From Prostheceraeus crozeri (lineage: Eukaryota; Platyhelminthes; Polycladida; Euryleptidae), in contig CAJQUW010016853.1 of assembly GCA_907163375.1 (NCBI GenBank), forward strand, positions 62,001-126,000: DNA of 64,000 nucleotides, in the 5' to 3' direction. This document shows, one piece after another, positions 6,801-18,724 of the stretch; position 1 is the stretch's first letter, and each line of letters begins with the position of its first letter. The notes under the pieces were generated by a model. The model searched no databases and was not told where the DNA came from. It saw only the letters and a list, made by a program, of their open reading frames with translations. The translations under genes were made by a program, and so were the position numbers.

Positions 6801-8060
6801 ACTGAGTGGTCTTCACTAGATAGGCAATCTTTGCTTGATTTATTAGGTTTAGCGATCAAATCTGATATCATTTGTATTAAAGACAAGTTTTACAATCAGT
6901 GTCGGGGTTTAGCAATGGGTAACCCCCTTTCCCCTATCTTGGCCATCGTGACATGAATTTCATAGAAAAACAGATTATGGAGAGGTCAACGGATATCATA
7001 TACTGGCGTAGGTACATTGATGATATTTTTCTTCGTCTTTGCCGGTCTACCTGAAGATTTACTCTCCCTGTCCAATTCCATTTCTAAGTACATCAGATTT
7101 ACGTTAGAAACACCTGGTGAGGGGAAAACGGAAATTTCGTTTCTTGACACTTGCACTTTTTTAGTTGATTTGGAAGATTGTGTTACGTTTCAAACCTGCC
7201 TTTTTATCAAAAGTGTTCATAGTGGTCACATTCTTCCTTGGGATAGTGCCGTCCCGCGGATGAGGAAAATTAATATTATTAAGACTGAACGCTTACGAGC
7301 TTTACGCAACTCATCGTCCCAGACGCTTGTCAAGCAGTCTCTTAATCTTCTTTCGCAGAGGTTTAGAGCTAATGGTTATCCTTTTGTCAGTCCTAGATAA
7401 GTATCTTTATAGTGAAACTGTGCCTAAAAACAGAAATGCGAAACAAGACGCTATTCGGATTAACGTTCCGTATGTTAATGATCGTTGGGTTACTAAAGTG
7501 TATAACTGTATAAGGAAATCTAATCTGCCGATTCCCATCATTCCGATCTTTAGAACTAAAGCCCCTCTTTCCCAACAATTTTATCAACAACCACCCATCA
7601 GTTGCAAAAGTCGTTGTGTCTGTAAAGGCCAGAATTTATGCAATTCTAAAAATATGTCTACAAAATTGTCTGCAATATCTGTTCGGAAAGTTATGTAGGC
7701 GAAACGCATCGCACTTTCAGAAAAAGAATTGATGACCACCTACCTACAACCAGCAGCCAAGTTTTCCATCATTTTAAAATGAAACACAATTGCTCCTCTG
7801 TTACGCCATATTTCTCCTTCAATTATCTCCCGCGGGCTCTTTGATTCTTATCATCGCCGCCGTGTGGAAATGTCAACAATTGAAGCCGTTAAGCCTCAGA
7901 TGAATGTGAGAAGATAATGATGCCGCCTGGGCATACACGTGTTGAACTCTTGTTACTTTTCTTTATAATGTAATGTCATTTCACTTCATGTACATTTACT
8001 TCGTTCACCTGATGAAGTCTTAGACGAAAATTCGTGAATAAACAATTCTATCTTGAGACT
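6800..8060 (+). mobile_element. Penelope-like element, 5'-truncated and frame-broken
   Basis: Translated pieces on the plus strand give a reverse transcriptase palm: GLAMGNPLSPILA near 6910, then IYWRRYIDDIFLRL near 7000-7040, then EISFLDTCTF near 7130. A second part gives a GIY-YIG endonuclease remnant near 7670-7800 (YVGETHRTFRKRI, then DHLPTT). RT with a YIDD box followed by a C-terminal GIY-YIG domain defines Penelope-like elements. The N-terminal half is missing and the frame is interrupted several times. The 3' end carries a hammerhead-like motif. Confidence 0.75.
8004..8038 (+). ncRNA. minimal hammerhead ribozyme motif of a PLE
   Basis: Stem I is TTCAC (8004-8008) with GTGAA (8034-8038). 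The core CTGATGA is at 8009-8015. Stem II is GTC/GAC (8017-8019 and 8023-8025) with loop TTA. GAA is at 8026-8028. A two-base-pair palindromic stem III, AATT, follows, with C at the cleavage position (8033). PLE pseudo-LTRs are known to carry such minimal hammerheads with very short stem III that cleave as dimers. One extra A between the core and stem II departs from the textbook form. Confidence 0.6.
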
Positions 8061-8112
8061 ACGTTGATTTTTTTAATTTATCTTCATTATTAAGTCTCAT
8101 GGCGATTACTTA

Positions 8113-8114
<2 letters not shown>

Positions 8115-8176
<62 letters not shown>
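8115..8176. repeat. (AT)n microsatellite
   Basis: About 31 uninterrupted AT units. Confidence 0.97.
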
Positions 8177-8179
<3 letters not shown>

Positions 8180-9090
8180 AGAAAAGTTCCATCCTCACAT
8201 GAACTCAAGCTCAACCTTGAAACAAGCACCTTCTTTCCACATAAAAAGCACAAGATATAATTGTGAGAAATATCGAATGAAATCCTGGTCCTATCCCAAA
8301 AATTTCTAATCAGCTTCGAAGCTTCCTGATTTACCACGTGAAACAATGTTTCTTGGAGATTCATTAGAATAGTAAATATAATTCACATGCAAAATTACAC
8401 AGTTTATTCCAAAGAGCATTTACATAAATGAGCATTTAACACGTACACGAGCTACAAGTATCGAACTATAATCATCAGCCATTACTTCTTGGCATTGTCT
8501 AAGTCTTTCAAAGTCGTTTAACTACATTAGCATGATTATAAAATAAAAATGTCCTCAGACTTGAGCCAATCAAGCACGAAATTCCTTGGGAGTTGTAGAC
8601 ACTGCGCTTCTTCCTTACAAAGTCTCGTCAGCACGAATCCGGATTGCTAGAACTAGCTTCAATAAGTTTATGTAGAGTAATTGAGCAAGCTAGAGGACTG
8701 TACATTAGAATGCTCTGTGTTTAGTAATCGTGGCTTCACCGTGAGGCTGATAATCATAAAAGCTGCCAGTTCTGATCATTGATGGAAGGATGTCCTCAAA
8801 ATTTTGAAGTACGCATGATGTATGTTAGTCCAAAATTACTAGAAATATGCTATATTCAAGTGCTTGTAGATAGAGTGCTTGTATACAATCGCGAATACAA
8901 ATACACTGCGCATGCAAATATATTATCGATTTATATGAACCGCAGTCATGATAATGATGATAAATGGAATTCAAGCCGAGCTGTTGCATAATTTTGTATC
9001 ATATAAGTTTTGGAAAATTCGAGCAATATTTTCAATTACCAGTAATGAAATTAAATAACCTATAGATCAAATTGCCATGCAAAAGATGTG
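8180..9090. other. non-coding, nothing identified
   Basis: AT-rich with short frames only. I see no domain, splice-flanked exon or repeat end. Confidence 0.5.
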
Positions 9091-9163
9091 CGATTGGTAG
9101 GATTCGAACCTACGACCAAGGTTAACTAGACCTGTGCTCTAACCAACTGAGCTACGAGCCACT
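9091..9163 (-). repeat. tRNA-like sequence, probably SINE head or tRNA pseudogene
   Basis: On the minus strand there is a good A box (TAGCTCAGTTGG, 9143-9154), a perfect T arm with B box GGTTCGAATCC (9100-9110) and a four-pair anticodon stem around loop CTAGTTA. The acceptor stem does not pair (TGGCTCG against CAATCGC) and position 37 would be T. So this is not a working tRNA; it looks like the pol III promoter head of a SINE or a decayed tRNA copy. Confidence 0.65.
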
Positions 9164-9269
9164 ACGCGACTGTGTCAATTGGCAGGATCAAATCCTCACC
9201 ACCAGACATCAGTTGTCAAAGGCAATAATTATCAATGAATAAATAACACGTCACAATTGTGACCGCCGA

Positions 9270-9368
9270 CATTAAGGCAAGTAGCGGGGATCGATTGCTT
9301 TTCAAGCAGATGCTCTCTGATAGGTCCATTTCATGCTTATACTGGCGTAGTGCTAGTATGATTCAATG
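9270..9368 (-). repeat. dispersed repeat, copy 1 (tRNA-like trace)
   Basis: The stretch 9296-9368 is repeated at 24894-24966 with about 90% identity. A 25-base core (ACTGGCGTAGTGCTAGTATG, then ATTCA) is identical. On the minus strand GAGAGCATCTGCTTGAAAAG, then ATCGATCCCCGC, resembles the D-arm to T-arm portion of a tRNA with the middle lost, so this may be an old tRNA-derived SINE. Confidence 0.5.
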
Positions 9369-9369
9369 T

Positions 9370-10080
9370 ATGACTGCATCAAGGGACACAAAACTTGAAA
9401 GCAGAAATATCACTCATTGCAGGAGGAAAAAATATTAATGGAGACATTAATAAGTGAATAATAAATCATTCTCATACGACGATGCAAATCATCCCAGCAG
9501 TCATTTAAAACAGAATATAATTCTTGCTAATTTGAATAGTTAATTGAAGAAGTCCTGATGATGACTGATGGCGTTCTCCAATCCGTAGATGTACAAATGC
9601 AATGATGTTGTAACCAGTGTATTAATCAGTTCTCAAAAGAACTCAATGGAGCTTTCCGGTGGCAAAGAATTAAAATTGATCAGTTTTGTTCCAATAACTG
9701 GTAAAAAATCTTTGGACTTGTAACACTACTAATACTCATTCTTGCTGTTAATATACTACTAGCATTTTTTTCCATAAAAATAGCAATAATAATATATAAA
9801 CATTACTTTTAACATAATATAATAGTTAAAGATAAATTATGACTCCGATACCATATATTACGATTCCAAGATCAATTAAATCTCCACAAAGCAAAATTAG
9901 GAACTGAGATTAACTTTATGTTCTACTTTATGATTGTGTCCTTTGATGCAGTTATAACTGAAATTTTGCACTTATTTTCCACCACTATACATTTCATAAC
10001 TTGATTAGCAGCTCGACTTCAATTAAAATAATGTTTAAACATGATTATGATAATGAAATATTATAGATGGCATTTCCCCC
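9370..10080. other. non-coding, nothing identified
   Basis: AT-rich; no frame, splice signals or terminal repeats that I can support. Confidence 0.5.
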
Positions 10081-11270
10081 ATGGGTTTAACGCGAATTTC
10101 CTGAAGTTTTTTCGCCTGCTATTGCTTATTTATTCAATTGGAGTCTACAAGATGGTATAGTTCCTTTGTGTTTCAAGCACGCGAATGTATGTCCCGTGCC
10201 AAAGACTGATAAACCGTTATCTGTTAATGATTTCAGACCCATCTCAATCCTGCCAACAATATCCAAAGTCTTTGAACGGATTGTATCGCAGAAGTATGTG
10301 CTACCTGTGGTCAGAGACTCAGTCCATTCTTCGCAATTCGCCTTTATCTCTCGACCAGGCTCTGGTACTACTAATGCTCTCGTGTTAGCACAGCATCACA
10401 TCTTGCGATATTTGGACACATCATCTGGAGCAGTGCGCTTGCTATCTGTTGACCTCTCAAAAGCTTTTGATCGTCTTCCCCATTCTGTTATTGCAAATGC
10501 CTGTGAAAAGTTTCATTTTCCACCCTTCTTCATCAATTGGATAATCAGTTTTTTGACCTGTCGATCTCAAAGATTGTTATTTAAGGGTACTTTGTCTGAG
10601 TGGAGTGATATCATCAGTGGCGTCCCACAGGGAAGCGTGATTGGCCCTATTCTTTTCGTTCTTTCTGTTGATAAATTGGGCCCTACATGTTGTATAATTA
10701 ATTAAATATGCTGATGAATTTTCAATTCTCCATTTTGTGCGGAATAGTGATGAGATGTTTCAGAATGAATGGAATCATCTTGTTTCATGGTCAAATGTTT
10801 CTTGTTCAACTTCCTATAAACGACAACAAATGTGTTATTTTGGATATTGTAGCGAAAAAGAATTTATCTTTGTCTCCGATATGTGTTTCTGATGACACCT
10901 TTCTGAAACGCGTTGAATCTTTTTCCTATCTTGGAGCTATTTTTTCCTCTAACATGAGATGGAATGATCACGTCGTTTATATCATAAAGAAGGCTTCCCG
11001 TCGAATATTAATTATTCGAAACCTTCGGAGAGCCGGTTGTGATGCTGTCACCATGATTAAATGCTACGTATCTTATAATCGCTCTATTTTGACATGTGCG
11101 TTTGAATCTTTTTGGAATTCATCTGATTATACAGTCCGTTTCATAAAAAGTGGATTCATAAAAAATATTCTCCAATACAATCTTAAATGTGCATTGCTCC
11201 TCACAAAATCATCGTCATTGTTCTGTTCCATCCATAAACTAAGTGCTCAAACAACCGACAAATGATAATA
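10080..11270 (+). mobile_element. LINE (CR1/L2-like) reverse transcriptase fragment
   Basis: Frame 10166-10705 encodes RT fingers and palm: VPKTDKPLSVNDFRPISILP, then LLSVDLSKAFDRLPH, then ISGVPQGSVIGPILF. The YADD box appears as KYADE in a shifted frame near 10705-10720. The thumb and C-terminal region follows at 10830-11130 (SFSYLGAIFSSNMRWNDHV, then SRRILIIRNLRRAGCD). No endonuclease or ORF1 precedes it, so it is 5'-truncated, and it has at least two frameshifts. From about 10982 to 11131 it is nearly identical to 21412-21561; beyond 11131 it departs from that copy. Confidence 0.8.
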
Positions 11271-11754
11271 ATGAGAGCTCTTTCAGTCCTCTAAAGCTCT
11301 CTTACATTTTAGAAGCACAAACCTCAGAATTGGTTGTCTGACCCTACTAAAAAGCTAGAATTAAACGAACATTCCAAAATTGTGCAAGCATTAATGCAGG
11401 CAGTCTTTTTAAGACATTCTGCGCGGCTAAAGCCGAATGTGCCATGCAGATTAACCAAGCTGGCTAAATATGCAGAATTGAAATATTTATCAGGGATTAT
11501 ATATAGACTTAAAAGTCAGTTGATATTTGTTCAGAGTTCGAAATCCGGTCATTCACATAAAAAATAGTGTGAACTGGTCATAACCAAGGCAGCATAATAT
11601 CGATTGATAAAAAACATCAGATTTCACCAGGCATGTATAATCTGATGCTACAACCGGCTACCACTCATCTATGGTACCAGCAACACATGTTACATATCGC
11701 ATACATATGACAAACCATCGGACTGCGTCGTTCGCTTTCATCTTGCTATCTTAC
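11271..11754. other. non-coding, nothing identified
   Basis: No gene supported; a 77-residue frame at 11334-11567 has no recognisable features. Confidence 0.4.
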
Positions 11755-11966
11755 TTGGCATCCCACATTATTCTTGCGCGTGTTTCGATATGAATTTTGG
11801 GAGACAGCATCAGAGAAAACTTTGCTTTACCTAGCGATTCGTTCGCATTGACTCCATTTTCCGATTTCGTTTTCGCTTTTGGTTCCTTCTTCGTCTGCTT
11901 GGCGGCTATCTCTTTTACTGGTTTGGCGTTATCTTCCGCAGTTCGCGCTCCCAATAATGAAATGAG
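11755..11966 (-). CDS. candidate host internal exon, unknown protein
   Basis: On the minus strand a pyrimidine-rich acceptor (TTGTATTTACAG) precedes CTCATTTC, and the segment ends AA followed by donor GTAAGAT. The 212 bases between are open in one frame, reading LISLLGARTAEDNAKPVKEI, a lysine-rich linker, and KFSLMLSPKIHIETRARIMW. G+C is clearly higher than the flanks, which supports coding. The linker is probably disordered. I recognise no family and found no partner exon nearby. Confidence 0.35.
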
Positions 11967-14485
11967 CTGTAAATACAATTTATTTGCTTCAAGATGCGTG
12001 AACCTGACGACTATGGGATGTGCATCGTTAAAAAAATACACGATTCTTTTAAGCATTGAGATGTTTTTGAAAAATCCACTAAAAACATGGCGTCTTGAAG
12101 AACTTCAATGTTAATTAGCGACCATCACGATTTTTTTAAATTAAATAGCACATAACAAAAACTGCATCTTGAGTCTGAATGTATTCAATTTTGTTGATGT
12201 AATAAAACATCAAGGCTTCTCTCCATCAAAATCAAAAAATGTTGCGGCAATTTTGATTTTAGTTATGACTGTAAGCTTCTAGTAAATCAAAAAAGAAGAT
12301 ATGAATGACTCAAGTCAACAGAGTGTACATCTAAGAGATTCATGCTTGTACAACCGGAGTTGAGCTGTCAATCAACCACTCTAAGAAATAGTGTTAAATA
12401 TCAGCGATGTAATTGAGTCACTGTCATTCGGATCACAATTTAGCTCATGTTACTGGGTCAAGGGAGAAAATTTACCTGGCTAACTGTTTACTATAACATT
12501 GTTTATTAATTATTCTCGTGAGTTTTAGCTAGGAAACCAAGTATAGAAGATGGTATTGCTTTATTAATTTTGTCCCTTACTAATAAAGTTTCGGATCATC
12601 GTGTCAGTAGTATTTTGGCCGATAATGACTGTGTCTTTATTTCGTAAATGAAAACAACAATTCAACAAGCCTCTCGATATTATATTTGAGCATGCAAACA
12701 TGCAACATTTCGTTATTCAATGATGTAAAATCGAAAAATTAGGATCGACAGTGGATTTCAATTTTGTCTGGAATATTTATATCCTCAATGGACAAACAGA
12801 ATGCGCAGTTTGCGCACGAAAATAACCTTTTGTAACGTTTACTTCACTAACACGAATTAAATTATGTGCGTTCCTCGGGTTAAGGCTGGAAGTTGTTAAA
12901 GCAATTGGCATTGTCATGAAGTTATACATGTAATCATCAAATCATAGGTTGCATACCTGCCGATCATATTCATCTTAAGAAGAGACAGTAGTGTTTCTGT
13001 TCTAAGAATTCAGGATGTACCATATTTCGGATGCTCAGAAATTTATTTATAGTATAGTAGTGTCATAAATAATGTCATCTTTGGCTGATTGTCACTTCTT
13101 CTATGATCTTCTGATATTTGCATCATTCAAGTTCACTTGAACAAATTCTTCAAGTTAGACAGGTTTTGAAGGTAAATTGCAAAATGCCATCAAGAATTCT
13201 GCAATCGTGCGCATATATAAATTACCACTCATTGAGAAATAAATTAGGATTGTGGATATCCAGATTTGTCAAGTAAAGCATGAATGTCTCATTAAATTTT
13301 GTGTTGTCTAGGATCACAGAATCGTGTATTTGCAAACGTTATTGCGATGTCATGTGATGTACATCTAAATGCAGAGATAGCTTTCTTTAATGGGTGTTGA
13401 AAGGGATGATGAAACAACTTAACCCAAATTTCGCTAGAGTCTTTTATAAAATCACTAGGGTCACTTGATCTTAATTACCATGATCGCATGCACCTCCATG
13501 CAGCACAAAAAGCTCTTTATATGACAAAAATTTAGAGAATGAGTCTCAAACTGAGAACAGTGGTGGAAAATTTGAAAAGAATCTATGATAAATTCAAAAA
13601 TCCAATTTTATAGTAATTAGGTCTGAAAGAAACGTAGAATGAAAGTGCATGGATGCATAGAGATGAAAATGTATGTCAAAGCTATAATTTCTGAAATATC
13701 CAGCCCAATGACCGCTATTCTACACAGACTAAAAATTCGAAACTTCTGAGTGAGTTCGGTCAAAAGTACGTGAAAATTACACGCACATTTCAAAATCTGC
13801 GTGTAAATAAAATAATTGTACGAAACATTTCAATGAATGCAATGATCCGGTGATTTGTAGGAATCCAGAGCACCAGTGATCGAAATATCAACATGCATGT
13901 AAGGTGATGTTTCGTGTAACCTAAAAAACTAATCTTCAACTGCTTCATCTGATCATACATGTGGATGGGAAAACAGGGATCACATCGACAGTATGGCATT
14001 TTTTACATTCCACTTATGACAAATTTCACATCCTACATATTTCGGTTTATTTCAACCATTTTCACATCTCGAATATATAGCAATTTTCTGCACATGATAA
14101 TACTTACATCTTTAATTTAAAGCAGAACTTAGCCACACCGACCAAAAGCAGCTCCCTTTATGCATTTCATAACTTTAGCTCTTTTTCACACATTTTAAGA
14201 TACTAAAGTTTCTTTCTTTGAATTAGTATTTCTTTGTCCTCTTTAGCAATTACTCAATTATAACAGTGAAGATAAAAAACCTTAAAAGAATATCACGTTG
14301 ATCTAGAATAGACGTAGGCTTTAGAGGCAATTGCTTACAAAAAAAGTGTTTTTAATGAAAATTGATTTCTTCTTTTAAAATCTTCACTCATAGCAGTATT
14401 TCAACTTTAATTTAGCTACTGACATAACTGAGTAACCACAATCTTGTCTCGATCATTGCTAAATATTCGAAAAAGTGAAACTCAC
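11967..14485. other. non-coding, nothing identified
   Basis: 2.5 kb of AT-rich sequence. Frames are all short and lack domain motifs; no repeat ends or clear exons were seen. Confidence 0.45.
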
Positions 14486-14701
14486 ACATCGATCTCCAAT
14501 CGATACTGATTCCTGAAACATCTTAAACTCAGTAACTGAATCGATGCAATTAGTTTTTCTGCTCGATTGCTTTTTCTTCTCTAGATAATCTTCTAATGGA
14601 ACTCCCTTATAATAATCTAGCCAGACATCAGCCCTCAACCCCAATTGATTTGATTTTTCAATTAAAGTTTTGACGAAAAAGGCATTGCAGACAGGACAGA
14701 G
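14486..14701 (-). CDS. weak candidate exon with CPVC motif
   Basis: The minus-strand frame, open from 14701, reads CPVCNAFFVKTLIEKSNQLG, then LRADVWLDYYKGVPLEDYLE, and ends at a possible donor GTGAGT (14480-14485). The composition looks protein-like and the CPVC would suit half of a zinc finger. No good 3' acceptor was found at the other side, so this could be chance or a decayed mobile-element fragment. Confidence 0.22.
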
Positions 14702-14719
14702 TTAAGAATGGAACCTTAT

Positions 14720-15315
14720 ACAGCACAGCTTTGCTAAAAATCCATTTTCAGAGTGTGATCATCGTTGTGGATGTGAACATGAGTTTAACAACAAGTAGGG
14801 ACAACGGGACATCTTTAGACTAGTTCTTGGTACAAGAAGCACTATGTCAACTCATGTCATCAAGTCGCCGTTGGATCGAGTTGATCTTCACTTAATTTTC
14901 GTTCTATAATCAATTGTGATGTATTTTCGTTACTACTTATCTGTCCGGAATATTAACTATCAACTATCGCTGTCTATCAACTAGGGTTTATAAAGTCTGT
15001 CTTGCTTTGAAACAATGCTCTATATTTACCAGTATTATACAAGCAACATAATATTATTTTTTATTTTTTCAAACGATGATTTTAGATATGAGATTTATTT
15101 GCAGGTGCAACCTGAGAAATATTGGCTTTGATAATATATCACTAACCCTTAAAGTGTCTTAGTGCTGGTGTTCAGAACATTTGATAATCAATGATTGTAT
15201 ATTCAAATAATGATGTTCTTTGCTATAATCATGTAGTGCACATTAATGTAAAACACATTTGTAACATTTTCTATCTTTCTAAATTTAGGTTTCTAATATA
15301 AATTTAATAGGCGCA
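14720..15315. other. non-coding, nothing identified
   Basis: AT-rich flank of the PLE palindrome; no features. Confidence 0.45.
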
Positions 15316-15888
15316 TTGTAAAAGGACAAAAATAATAGTTTTCAAACTAAGATTGCTTCAAAAAAGTTGTTTATAAAAATGGTTTTGGAAATGTGTTTTG
15401 GATGCTTCAAAATATTGTTTTCAAAAATGGCTTTAAAATCATATATCTAAAACCGACAGGCTTTTTATGCACATCAGGCTTGCTTGAAACGATCGATGTA
15501 ACTGCGGGGAAGTCTTAACGCCGTGTCCTGCAACACTGTCAATCTCGGGGACATGGTGAATGTGGACCAGATATTCCATGCATGGATGCGACAAATTCAA
15601 CTAATCCTGTAGTCGGAGCATCCCCAAGAAACTCAAACGTGGTCAATCAGCATGCATAATCGGGGAAGCAAAAGAGAAGACTCGAGGAGATGGGAGAGAA
15701 GGCGCACGAGGACTCGAGGGGACGGGCGCATGAGCGTTGGAAAAAGACTAACAAAGAGATAAATTTTGGATTGAATTGGAAAGAGCTAATATTGAAAGAT
15801 GTTGATCTTATTTTTGTTATTTATTACAATTAATTTCTGCTGACATCCGTTAACTATCTTCAGGTAAAAAGGATGGAAATTATGGTCT

Positions 15889-16131
15889 ATACAGGATGGC
15901 CGCCAACAGGAGGTTCTTCATACTTCAGTTGATGCTAAAAACAGCTTTCGTCTCTCCTTGAAATTTATTGACCAGATTAAAATAGTTAATTAAAAGATAT
16001 GTACAACCCCTACGCGTTTCGAGCGTTCGCTCTTCCTCAGGGGGTAATTCACTAAAAACCAACTGATCTGGCCGCTCATGTGGGCTGCTTATATACGTAC
16101 AGTGCTAACGGTCGAGAGATGTTTAAAATAC
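15889..16131 (-). repeat. PLE pseudo-LTR, copy 1
   Basis: 243 bases, nearly identical and co-oriented with 18725-18967, and inverted relative to 19388-19631. It lies directly after the stop end of the PLE coding region, as PLE pseudo-LTRs do. Confidence 0.85.
16007..16044 (-). ncRNA. minimal hammerhead ribozyme motif, copy 1
   Basis: Minus strand: stem I CCCC (16044-16041) with GGGG (16010-16007). The core is CTGAGGA, matching consensus CTGANGA. Stem II is GAGC/GCTC with loop GAAC, then GAA. A palindromic ACGCGT forms the two-pair stem III, with A at the cleavage position. One extra A lies before stem II. The element family is known for such dimer-forming hammerheads. Confidence 0.6.
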
Positions 16132-16133
16132 CG

Positions 16134-18685
16134 TCAACTCTTTTCTTCGATGATTTTTGGAATCAACTGTTTAATGTAACGAGCTTCAGTCAGTCTAGTG
16201 TCCAATGCATCTTTGCACTTATCAAGAATTTCAAGGTCAAAGTCAGTCAAACGTTTTGATCTACATTTCAGACAATGTTCTGCCATAGCACTCGAATCAA
16301 CATTACCTTTATCTACAGCACGCTTGTGTTCATTAAAACGATGCTTAAAAGGACGCGAGGTTTGACCAATATAGAAATCTTTACAATGATGGCATGTAAA
16401 TTTGCATACCAAAAACCGATCTGTACACTTCATCTTATTAGGCAAACTCTCACAAACAAGGCAACTTTCGTGTTTTTCTACTTTTTGTTTGAATTTCAAG
16501 GCATTATATAAAGTTTTATTAGGGGAGCTAACAAGATTTATCGGTAACTCGTATTTTTTAATTAATTTGCAGATATCAGGATCAGTTTTATCGTTAACAA
16601 ATCCGAGTTTCAAATACGTACTGTTTTTACGCATTTCCTTGCATCTTCTACTATTTTTCTTATGTTTTCGTTTCATTAAAAATCCATTTTTACTTAATTT
16701 AGTTTCAAGTTTATTAAAAGCTACCTTGCAATTAGCTTCGTTGCTACATCTTCTCTTTACGTAGTTGATGCTGTTATTTACGTAATTGTTTTTGATATGG
16801 TTAGGCACGTAACTATCGCTGCGCAGTGAAATACCCGAATGTATTTCTTTCTCAAACCATTTATAATTCATACTGCCTTCTTTCACCGTGATGCTTATGT
16901 CCAAGAAATTAAGTGTAAGGTTTTTTGGAATTTCCAGAGTAAATTCAATATTCTCATCGATGCCATTAAAAGTCCTTAATATTACATCAAAGTCGAAGTC
17001 TTTGTCAAAGGGACCCATAATTACGTCATCATGTATCGAGCATAAATGCTTGGAGATATATTGTGCTGTGATTTCAAAAGTTGCAGAGCTTTACTTTCAA
17101 TGCTATGCATAAACAAAACCGCAAAAGGCGGACTAAATGGGCTCCCATAGGACAGCCTTTAATTTGAAGGTAATTTTTGCCATTATATTCGATCTCGTAG
17201 TTAAAACATACAAACTTGAGCATTTTTTCAATTGATTCTAAATCAATGCCAAAGTTATTTATTTTGTTCCAATTTTCCTTCGTAAACTCTGACTGCCACA
17301 ATAGCATCCATGATCGGTATACTTGGGTATAGGTTTTTCACATCTAAGGATATAAAAGTTGAATTTTCAGTTATTGGGAAGTTATTGCTGTTTAACCGCT
17401 CAATAAGATTTTCAGTGTTTGTGATGTGTGAAGGGACTAAGGTAATAAGTTGAGACACGATTTTGCTCAATAACCAGTCTACTTTTTCCGTGGGATTATT
17501 TATGCACGAGGCGATCGGCCGCAAAGGATAGACTCCGTTATTTGCCATTTTATGATCTTTCAACGTAGTCCTAAAAGTGGCTGGTTCTGTACCACAACTT
17601 AGTAATTTCTCGATTTCTTGTTTTTTTAGATTATTTTTGCAAACTGATCTAATGATTACATTAGCCTGGGTTTCTAACTTTGCGACGCTAGACTTTTTTA
17701 GCTTTTTGTAGGTATTTTCATCATTCAATATCTCTTCGGTGCTTTTTGTCAACGTTTCTCTTTCAATGACTTGTAGTCTGTTAGTCTTATCTGTAGGAAC
17801 CACAGTAAGGTCATTTTGTTCTAGAAACTTACGAGAAACAATTATATCTTTTTGAATTTGCTTGTTTTGCTGTTTCTGAGACTGTATTAGCTTCATCACC
17901 TCAGCACGAAAAAGTTGTAGATTAGTTTCTTGGTTTTCGTTCATTCTAGGAGGCAAATTAACTTTATTCTTACTAAATGGAACACTTATGTTCCCCTCAT
18001 CCGAGCAATCATTTTCAAACACTGTACTCCATCTCATACGATAAGTAAGCTTGTCTAACTCTTTTTCAACATCACTAACAAAGTGTTTGTTAACAATATG
18101 AGGCACTCTGAATTTAGGACCTTTCTCCAAAAGGCTATTAAGAGTTAACGGTATCTTATCATCTCCACCTAAGGAAACAGACTCATCGAAAGCAAGACTA
18201 GTTCTCAAATGCTCCGAAGAAGGATACAGAAAGTCATCCTCGTACTGAAAAGGAAAAGTAGGAGCTCCATCAACACGGCACTTCTTGAGAGGTACAGGAT
18301 ACACTTCTCCACCAGTGATAGCACTCCACTTCTTTGTATGGGTCTCGTAGGTTTCATTCTCCAGCCGTCTCACCGCCGTCTCCAGCTTCTTGAGAAATTC
18401 TTGGACTTATTCTGGCTTCCAACTCCGAACAAGGTGAAGATACCCATATCCTCTTCTCGCTTCTTGATCTTCTTTCTTACGTTGTAATTCCCTCATTTGA
18501 GTACGTAGGACTTCTTTCTCCAGATTGATTTTCTTTCTCTCTATAGCTTCTGTCCACTTCGATAGATCGGGAACTTTGACCGCCGCGCACTTGGGAACCA
18601 CATTGTGGGACAGGCATGCCGCAATGAACGCAGTGTTGAGTTGGTTTTTCACGTATTTCACTTGATCATTTGCGAATTGGATCAC
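16134..18685 (-). pseudogene. Penelope-like element ORF (RT plus GIY-YIG), broken
   Basis: Reading leftward: an N-terminal region with a charged coiled coil (IERKKINLEKEVLRTQMREL) and a long N-terminal domain; RT fingers (FRTTLKDHKM, YPLRPIASCIN); palm (STFISLDVKNLYPSIP, then QIKGCPMGAH); the active-site region just before 17018; thumb (NLTLNFLDISITV); a linker with cysteines (CLVCESLP, then CKFTCHHC); and a C-terminal GIY-YIG domain (DFYIGQTSRPFKHRFNEHKR). Domain order and length fit a full PLE. The frame is interrupted about four times, including close to the RT active site, so the copy is inactive. Confidence 0.85.
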
Positions 18686-18724
18686 GTTAGATCTTCACCA
18701 TAGGTTCTGATCAACGGTATTGAC

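Noticed and set aside
8115-8364. Frames encoding (YI)n peptides
   Set aside because: Direct translation of the AT microsatellite.
9091-9163. Functional tRNA gene on the minus strand
   Set aside because: The acceptor stem does not pair and position 37 is T; only the promoter boxes and T arm are good.
11797-12114. 105-residue plus-strand frame
   Set aside because: It is the mirror of the splice-flanked minus-strand exon, which has the better signals.
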